18,268 bases of DNA from UBA11612 sp963976395 (GTDB taxonomy: Bacteria > Pseudomonadota > Alphaproteobacteria > Rhodospirillales > Rhodospirillaceae). The notes below the pieces were generated by a model, which worked only from the letters and a program-made list of their open reading frames with translations, did no database searches and was not told the origin of the DNA. The DNA is taken from assembly GCA_963976395.1 (NCBI GenBank), contig CAXBLG010000070.1, positions 1-18,268 on the forward strand. The letters run 5' to 3'. The position numbers were made by a program, and so were the translations under genes. Each line of letters opens with the position of its first letter. The first letter of the stretch is position 1. This document shows positions 12,689 to 18,268 of this stretch, in pieces.

Positions 12689-15601
12689 ATGACCTTTGCT
12701 CGTACAGAATCTTCATCAGCAAATAAATTGCGCTATTCCACTGCTGTAGTGGCGCTACTGTCCATCGGGACTCAAGTGCCGCAAGCGGCGCAGGCCCAAT
12801 CTCAATCAGCACAAATTGACGTTGAACAAATCATCGTTACCGGCTCGCGCATTGTCCGCGACGGCTACGAAGCTCCAACACCGGTGTCGGTGCTGGGTGC
12901 AGACGAACTCAACGTCATGGCGGTCACGAATATCTCGGAGGCGGTCAATAGACTGCCAGCCTTCACAAACAGTTTAACGACAGAAAATTCGTCTGCAGCC
13001 GATATGACCGGCGGTGTGCAGAACCTCAATCTTCGTGGCATTAACCCCAACCGTACACTTGTGCTTATCGATGGTAAGCGCATTGCAGGTACAACCCTCG
13101 CTGGCTTTAACAATAACGGCGGTGCGGTTGATATCAATGCGGTGCCAAATGGTCTGATTTCGCGCGTGGACGTAGTGACTGGGGGTGCATCAGCTGTTTA
13201 TGGCTCGGACGCTCTTGCAGGTGTTGTCAACTTTGTGTTCGATAAAGAATTTACCGGCATCAAGGGGGACGTGACTGGCGGCATTACCTCACGCGGTGAC
13301 GGCGAGAACTACAAAATTTCGCTTACCGGAGGAACTCCGTTTTCCAATGGCCGCGGCCATCTCTTGGTCTTTGGCGAACACACATTTAACAACGGGGTTA
13401 CCAACGGTTTCCCCAATCCTGAGAAGGCGCGCGGATGGTCCGAGGCTAGCCCGACGATTGTTGCCAACCCGGCGTGGGCTACAGACCCAACTCAACCGAG
13501 ATGGATTATCGCTCAGGATACTGGCTTCGCGTTCGGAACGCCGGGTGGACTCGTGCTTGGTGACGATGCCGGCAACACTTTGCGTGGCATAATGTTTACG
13601 GAGGGAGGAACGCCGGCGCCTTTCGATTTTGGAACGGTCTATGGCGCGGCACATTCGGGCGGCGACTGGGAAGTGTCGCGGATCAACCAAGACCCCGTTT
13701 TGGCGTCGAAGCTTAAGCGTGTTAACGCTTATGTGCGTGGTAGCTACGATGTGACTGATTACGTCAACGTTTTTGCCGAGTGGGGCTGGTCCTATACGGA
13801 CTCTCTTAGCGTTTCGGGTGTACCTCAGTTCCAATTTGGAGGCATCACAGTTCTAAGGGAAAATCCGTTTATCCCGGCGTCCGTTGCTGCGGCTATGGAT
13901 GCCGCCGGCGCTACCCAACTTACTCTGGGTTCGAGCAACCAAGGGTCGGGTTTGAAGCAGTTCGGAGCTAATAACAACCGCATCGTTCGCCGATATGTAG
14001 CAGGTGCCGAAGGTAATTTCGATGCCCTCGATACCACTTGGGACTGGGAATTTTCCTACGCGAAAAGCACCAGCCATGCATCGGTCAGAACACTCGGCAC
14101 GTATATCGGGGCGTTCAAGCGCCAGGCGGAAGATGCTGTTCTGGACCCGAATACCGGTGCGATTGTGTGCCGCTCTACACTCACTGACCCCAACGACGGG
14201 TGCGTACCCTGGAACCCCATGGGGATTGGCGTGAACTCCCAGGCAGCGATAGACTTCATTTCCCGCCCCAACTACTCACTCATTAAACTTGGGCAGGACG
14301 TGTTCTCCGGCAGCGCATCGGGTGAGCCGCTTTCGACATGGGCTGGTCCAGTTTCGGTCGCGTTCGGCGTTGAGCATCGCATTGAAAAAGGCAACAGCAT
14401 TGCGAGCGAACTTGATCAGGCCCGGGCGTTCTTTGCCGGGAACTTTACAGAGACCACCGGTAAATACTCAGTAACAGAAGGTTTCGTCGAAACCGTTATC
14501 CCGTTGGCCAAGGATACATCATGGGCTGAGTCACTTGACTTCAATGCGGCGGTGCGCGCGACGGACTACAGCACCTCCGGCTACGTCACGACGTGGAAAG
14601 TGGGGGCGACTTATTCCCCCATCAGCGACATCACCATCCGCGCCACCCGTTCGCGTGACATTCGCGCGCCGGGGCTCGGTGAATTGTTTATCGCTGGGCG
14701 TTCTGGCACCGGTCAGGTTCTCGATCCTTCGAACAACGTCTCTTCAGTTATCGTGACTCGGATCGAAGGTAATCCAGCCTTGAAACCGGAGAAGGCGGAT
14801 ACAACAGGGGTTGGTCTTGTCTATCAACCTGCGTGGTTGCCGGGCTTCGGCGCGTCGGTGGATTTTTATAACATCAACATCAAAGGTGCCATCGTATCCC
14901 TAAGCGCGCAGAACTATGTGGATCGGTGTTTTGCCGGTGAGACGGCAATCTGCTCATTCATCGAGCGTGATGCGAACGGCATTATCGACTTCGTCCGGGT
15001 TCTTCCCGCGAACGTCCTGACCCAGAAAGCCCGGGGTATCGATTTCGAAGCCAGCTATAGCTTCGATTTGGATAGCATTGTCTCCGGGTGGAACGGTGAG
15101 CTTTCACTCCGCGGATTGGGGACTTATTACGACAAGCTCAGCACCGACGACGGCACCAACGTGATTGAAGGTGCGGGCTCAATTCTGAGTGGCGGGTTGG
15201 GTGCTAGCGGTGGATTGCCGATTGCCAAATTCAAGTACATGGTCTCGGCGACTTATGCGTTAGACGAATTTTCAGGCACCTTGACGATGAGAGGTCAGAC
15301 CAGCAGAACCTATTACAATGGTGCGATTGTCTGTACGTCGGCATGTCCGGCGACTTCAGCCAATGCGCCGACAATAGGATTTGAAAACAAGATCCCTGGA
15401 AACAACATTTTTGATCTCGCGCTAAATTATAAAGTCATGGACGACAGGGCTACGGTGTTCTTTGTGACTGAGAATTTGTTCGATAAAGATCCTCCGTTGG
15501 CCGCGGGCAACCCGCAAAGCGGCTATTGGCAAGGTCAGGACAATAATGACTACGACCGGATTGGCCGTAAGTTCCGCGCGGGCATTCGCTTCCAGTACTA
15601 A
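12689..15601 (+). CDS. TonB-dependent outer-membrane receptor
   Basis: This 970-residue protein has a signal peptide (cleavage likely after AQA at about residue 36), a TonB-box-like segment EQIIVTGSRI (46-55), and a plug domain with QNLNLRGINPNRTLVLIDGKR (from 111) and VVTGGASAVYGSDALAGVVNF (from 162). A long 22-strand-type barrel follows, with NPALKPEKA in its second half, ending in the aromatic IRFQY. It should be an outer-membrane importer energised by TonB-ExbBD; those genes are not in the window. The start ATG has GGGGA about 9 nt upstream. The plug wording is typical of the large receptor families of sphingomonads and relatives, whose substrates are mostly unknown. Position ahead of two amidase lipoproteins suggests an amide- or peptide-like ligand rather than iron, but this is inference. 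Confidence 0.93.
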   Translation: MTFARTESSSANKLRYSTAVVALLSIGTQVPQAAQAQSQSAQIDVEQIIVTGSRIVRDGYEAPTPVSVLGADELNVMAVTNISEAVNRLPAFTNSLTTENSSAADMTGGVQNLNLRGINPNRTLVLIDGKRIAGTTLAGFNNNGGAVDINAVPNGLISRVDVVTGGASAVYGSDALAGVVNFVFDKEFTGIKGDVTGGITSRGDGENYKISLTGGTPFSNGRGHLLVFGEHTFNNGVTNGFPNPEKARGWSEASPTIVANPAWATDPTQPRWIIAQDTGFAFGTPGGLVLGDDAGNTLRGIMFTEGGTPAPFDFGTVYGAAHSGGDWEVSRINQDPVLASKLKRVNAYVRGSYDVTDYVNVFAEWGWSYTDSLSVSGVPQFQFGGITVLRENPFIPASVAAAMDAAGATQLTLGSSNQGSGLKQFGANNNRIVRRYVAGAEGNFDALDTTWDWEFSYAKSTSHASVRTLGTYIGAFKRQAEDAVLDPNTGAIVCRSTLTDPNDGCVPWNPMGIGVNSQAAIDFISRPNYSLIKLGQDVFSGSASGEPLSTWAGPVSVAFGVEHRIEKGNSIASELDQARAFFAGNFTETTGKYSVTEGFVETVIPLAKDTSWAESLDFNAAVRATDYSTSGYVTTWKVGATYSPISDITIRATRSRDIRAPGLGELFIAGRSGTGQVLDPSNNVSSVIVTRIEGNPALKPEKADTTGVGLVYQPAWLPGFGASVDFYNINIKGAIVSLSAQNYVDRCFAGETAICSFIERDANGIIDFVRVLPANVLTQKARGIDFEASYSFDLDSIVSGWNGELSLRGLGTYYDKLSTDDGTNVIEGAGSILSGGLGASGGLPIAKFKYMVSATYALDEFSGTLTMRGQTSRTYYNGAIVCTSACPATSANAPTIGFENKIPGNNIFDLALNYKVMDDRATVFFVTENLFDKDPPLAAGNPQSGYWQGQDNNDYDRIGRKFRAGIRFQY

Positions 15602-15624
15602 GGTCTAAAATCAATCGACAAAAA

Positions 15625-15651
15625 GGGAGGCCGGAAAGCTTTCGGCCTCCC
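15625..15651 (+). terminator. strong hairpin after the TonB receptor gene
   Basis: The arms GGGAGGCCG (15625-15633) and CGGCCTCCC (15643-15651) form a 9-bp GC-rich stem, 24 nt past the TAA. The right side lacks a U tract (TCGTCGG follows), whereas the left side has AAAAA. It may end transcription imperfectly or protect the receptor message's 3' end, letting some reading continue into the amidases. Confidence 0.65.
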
Positions 15652-15671
15652 TCGTCGGCACTTCATATTTT

Positions 15672-15748
15672 AAAAGTCACAGGGTATTGGGCGGTCGATG
15701 CGGCAGAGTACGCATCTCGCAAGGTAAACAAGATCGTAGGCGACTTTT
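15672..15748 (+). promoter_or_regulatory. possible structured leader upstream of the amidase genes
   Basis: Closing arms AAAAGTC (15672-15678) and GACTTTT (15742-15748) enclose a perfect internal stem, GATGCG / CGCATC (15697-15702 with 15711-15716). The layout resembles a small folded RNA element ending in a T-rich stretch. It does not match any riboswitch class I can recognise by eye. Confidence 0.3.
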
Positions 15749-15843
15749 CAGTTTTCTGGATGCGCACTGTTCGAATTTAAGCTTTCACTGAGGTGGATGT
15801 ACCGCCCGTACAACAAAAAATTAGCCGCATAAGGGACATGACA

Positions 15844-17433
15844 ATGTACTGTCGCGCCGTAATTTATTTCCCGTTGGTTTTTTCCCTCGCACTTGTTGCG
15901 TGTTCTCAGGAAGAGCCTGCAAAGCCGTATATGGTCGAGGAAGTCTCTCTTAGCCAAATCTCGGATGATCTTGCGGTTGGAAATACAACATCCGTCGCCG
16001 TGACCGAGGCCTATATAGCTCGGATTAAGACTCACGATGCCCCGCTGAACTCTGTTATTTTGATCGCGCCCGACGCGTTGGAGCAGGCGGCAGCGTCAGA
16101 CAAACGCCGCGCCGATGGCAAAGCGCTTGGTCCATTAGACGGGATTCCTGTTTTACTCAAAGACAATATCGATGCAGTGGGTATACCGACCACAGCCGGG
16201 TCTTATGCGCTTGAAGCAAATATGCCGGTGCAAGACGCTGATGTTACGAAGCACTTGCGCAACGCCGGTGTTGTTATTCTTGGAAAAGCGAATACCTCTC
16301 AGTGGGCCGGCTTTCGTACAACCAAAGGCCTTAACGGAAGTACGGTCGGCAAAGGGCCGCACAATCCCTATGACCATGCACGGATAGCTTCTGGGTCAAG
16401 CTCGGGGTCCGGCATTGCCGCCGCCGTCAGTTTCGCTGCGGCGACTGTCGGGACCGATACAACTGGCTCGATCGTTAGTCCGTCTTCTCACAATGGCGTC
16501 GTCGGCATGAGGCCGACCATCGCTCTTATTTCCCGCGACGGCATAGTTCCGGTCAGCCTGGAGATGGATACGTCGGGCCCTATGGGGCGTACGGTGAAGG
16601 ATGTCGCCATGCTTCTCACGCCCATGGCCGGCTCTGATCCGGATGACCCATGGTCGGCGGACGCTGATGCGCATAAAGCTGATTACGCCATGGGTTTGAG
16701 TGCCGATGCGCTGAAAGGTGCGCGCTTGGGCGTGGTCCGTAACACCGGAGGTTATGACGAAAGAACGCAGCCGGTTTTCGATGCCGCCCTACAGGTGCTC
16801 GCGGCGCAAGGCGCTGAGCTCGTAGAACTTCCGGACGACACTATTGAGGACGTCAGTCAAGAACTACGGGCCATCATGATTTACAACATTAAGGAAGATA
16901 TGGCCGCGTATCTCGCTGACGCACCTGATGCGGTCAAGGTTCGCACAATGGCGGATATTATAGAGTTCAATCGCACCGATCCGCGCGAAAGTATGCTTGA
17001 TCAGGATCTTTTGGAAGCGGCTGAAGCAACCACTGATGGCCGCGCAAATCCTGAATTTGTAGAAGCTTTGGAATACGCAAAGAAACGGGCAGGGGAAGAC
17101 GGCTACGGCCGTGCAATTCGTGAGCATAACTTGAATGCGGTAGTTGCGCTAACTGCAGGCCCCGCAGGGCTCATTATTCCCGATGGCACCGCCAAAGACT
17201 TCGTTGCTTCGGTGCGTCCAAAGGGCGCTGCGGCGCCATCTGTAAGCGGCAATGCGGCGGTCGCTGGATATCCAAATCTCAGCGTTCCAATGGGATTGGT
17301 GGATGGGTTGCCTGTCGGTCTATCGTTCGTCGGGCCAAAGTGGTCTGAGCAAATGTTGTTGTCCCTTGGGTACGCTTACGAACAGGCAGCGCACGCACGA
17401 ATTCCACCTCCATCACTTGGTTCGGCCAACTAA
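15844..17433 (+). CDS. amidase-signature lipoprotein, peptide-amidase-like (copy 1)
   Basis: This 529-residue amidase-signature hydrolase has a lipoprotein signal: hydrophobic residues 4-19, then lipobox LVAC with Cys20, so it is probably lipid-anchored in the envelope. The catalytic triad is present: Lys106 (LLKDNID), cis-Ser185 (GSSSGSG) and nucleophile Ser209 (GTDTTGSIVSPSS). The GSSSGSG and GSIV.PS..NG.VG..PT stretches resemble the Stenotrophomonas peptide amidase Pam, which removes C-terminal amide groups from peptides. In-frame ATGs lie at 15793, 15838 and 15844. The AAGGG at 15831-15835 has proper 8-nt spacing only to 15844, and copy 2 shows the same layout. Copy 2 follows after 32 nt, so they form an operon. 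True substrate unknown. Confidence 0.88.
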   Translation: MYCRAVIYFPLVFSLALVACSQEEPAKPYMVEEVSLSQISDDLAVGNTTSVAVTEAYIARIKTHDAPLNSVILIAPDALEQAAASDKRRADGKALGPLDGIPVLLKDNIDAVGIPTTAGSYALEANMPVQDADVTKHLRNAGVVILGKANTSQWAGFRTTKGLNGSTVGKGPHNPYDHARIASGSSSGSGIAAAVSFAAATVGTDTTGSIVSPSSHNGVVGMRPTIALISRDGIVPVSLEMDTSGPMGRTVKDVAMLLTPMAGSDPDDPWSADADAHKADYAMGLSADALKGARLGVVRNTGGYDERTQPVFDAALQVLAAQGAELVELPDDTIEDVSQELRAIMIYNIKEDMAAYLADAPDAVKVRTMADIIEFNRTDPRESMLDQDLLEAAEATTDGRANPEFVEALEYAKKRAGEDGYGRAIREHNLNAVVALTAGPAGLIIPDGTAKDFVASVRPKGAAAPSVSGNAAVAGYPNLSVPMGLVDGLPVGLSFVGPKWSEQMLLSLGYAYEQAAHARIPPPSLGSAN

Positions 17434-17465
17434 GGGCGAATGAGGTAATCATAAGGGAAATGACC

Positions 17466-18268
17466 ATGCTGCGTCGCTCTTTGGTTCTTCTCCCGATGAT
17501 CTGCTCTATCTCGCTTGCGGCGTGCTCCAAAGATGAAACAGCGCCCAACTCAGTGTCGGTGCCCTATGAGGTGGAGGAGGTAACTCTCAGCCAAGTTGCC
17601 GACGACCTCGCATCCGGAAAAGTGACCTCAGTTGCGGTTACGAAAGTTTATCTTTCACGCATCGAAATATTTGATGGCCCGTTAAACTCTATAATAGCGA
17701 TTGCGCCGGATGCGTTGGAACAAGCTATCGCATCCGACAAACGACGAGAGGATGGCCTTTCGCTCGGTCCGTTGGACGGCGTGCCAATTCTTCTTAAAGA
17801 TAATATTGATGTGGCGGGCATGCCGACGACCGCAGGATCTTATGCGCTAGAGGCCAATCTGCCAGCGCGGGATTCCGAAGTTGCCAAACGGTTACGTGCT
17901 GCCGGCGTGATAATTCTCGGCAAAACCAATCTCGATCAGTTCGCGGGCTTTCGTACGACGGCTTCTTTCAACAGCAGTACGGTCGGCGGCGGAGCTCATA
18001 ACCCCTACAATCTTGCAAATTCGACGTGTGGGTCGAGTTCGGGATCAGGAGTTGCGGGCGCCGTTAGTTTTGCTGCGGGCACCGTCGGTAGTGAGACTGA
18101 TGGGTCCGTCGTTTGTCCTTCGTCAGCTAACGGTCTTGTCGGCATTAAGCCGACCATCGCTCTGGTCTCCAGGCGCGGTGTTGTACCGATCAGTCATACC
18201 CAAGACAGCACGGGGCCTATGACGCGCACCGTAAAGGATGCAGCTATGCTGCTGACAGCGATGGCGGG
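17466..18268 (+). CDS. amidase-signature lipoprotein, peptide-amidase-like (copy 2, 3' end outside window)
   Basis: The frame is open from the ATG at 17466 to the window edge, giving 267 codons of a protein expected to be about 530 long. An ATG two codons upstream (17460) is too close to the AAGGG for good initiation. A lipoprotein signal with lipobox LAAC and Cys20 is followed by a sequence strongly similar to copy 1 along its whole visible length (for example GPLDG.P.LLKDNID and TTAGSYALEAN). The triad is Lys111, cis-Ser190 and Ser214, with GSETDGSVVCPSSANG around the nucleophile. This copy carries the CGSSSGSG and TDGS.VCP wording of Pam-type peptide amidases more exactly than copy 1. It is a tandem duplicate, diverged enough that substrate preference may differ. 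Confidence 0.88.
   Translation, partial: MLRRSLVLLPMICSISLAACSKDETAPNSVSVPYEVEEVTLSQVADDLASGKVTSVAVTKVYLSRIEIFDGPLNSIIAIAPDALEQAIASDKRREDGLSLGPLDGVPILLKDNIDVAGMPTTAGSYALEANLPARDSEVAKRLRAAGVIILGKTNLDQFAGFRTTASFNSSTVGGGAHNPYNLANSTCGSSSGSGVAGAVSFAAGTVGSETDGSVVCPSSANGLVGIKPTIALVSRRGVVPISHTQDSTGPMTRTVKDAAMLLTAMA

Noticed and set aside
1..18268. Mobile elements, CRISPR arrays, tRNA or rRNA genes
   Set aside because: No transposase-like protein, regularly spaced repeat array, tRNA cloverleaf or rRNA-like stretch was seen when reading both strands.

Overview
The window looks like chromosomal DNA of a Gram-negative bacterium, probably an alphaproteobacterium. The grounds are c-type cytochromes with Sec signals, a large TonB-dependent receptor with a sphingomonad/caulobacterial-type plug, lipoprotein signals, and FNR/FixK-type boxes (TTGA-N6-TCAA). 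The genus cannot be fixed from this sequence. I saw no rRNA, tRNA, insertion sequence, phage gene or CRISPR array.

Left part (about 1-11.7 kb): an apparent low-oxygen/energy-stress island. In order it holds the 3' end of a fermentative D-lactate dehydrogenase (+), a small cytochrome c (-), a Pat-like fusion of an ADP-forming acyl-CoA synthetase and a GNAT acetyltransferase (+), a CtpF-like P-type cation ATPase (-), phosphoenolpyruvate synthase (-), two divergent small cytochromes c (- and +), a LapA-domain membrane protein (+) and a universal stress protein (+). Three exact FNR/FixK-type palindromes and one near-match lie in the intergenic spaces. Two of them sit at the textbook -41.5 distance from recognisable -10 boxes. 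Gene content and boxes together suggest one oxygen-responsive regulon covering fermentation, carbon rerouting at PEP/pyruvate/acetyl-CoA, ion homeostasis, electron carriers and stress survival. The gene types resemble the hypoxia regulons of other bacteria, for example the mycobacterial DosR set with CtpF and Usp proteins.

Middle (about 11.7-12.7 kb): a gene-poor stretch of nearly 1 kb with a strong 10-bp inverted repeat and a second 8-bp one. No convincing coding sequence was found in it.

Right part (about 12.7-18.3 kb): a nutrient-acquisition module. A TonB-dependent receptor ends in a strong hairpin. It is followed by two tandem, clearly paralogous amidase-signature lipoproteins resembling bacterial peptide amidase (Pam); the second runs off the window. 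The likely logic is outer-membrane uptake of an amide or peptide-like compound with hydrolysis by envelope-anchored amidases. The substrate is not readable from the sequence.
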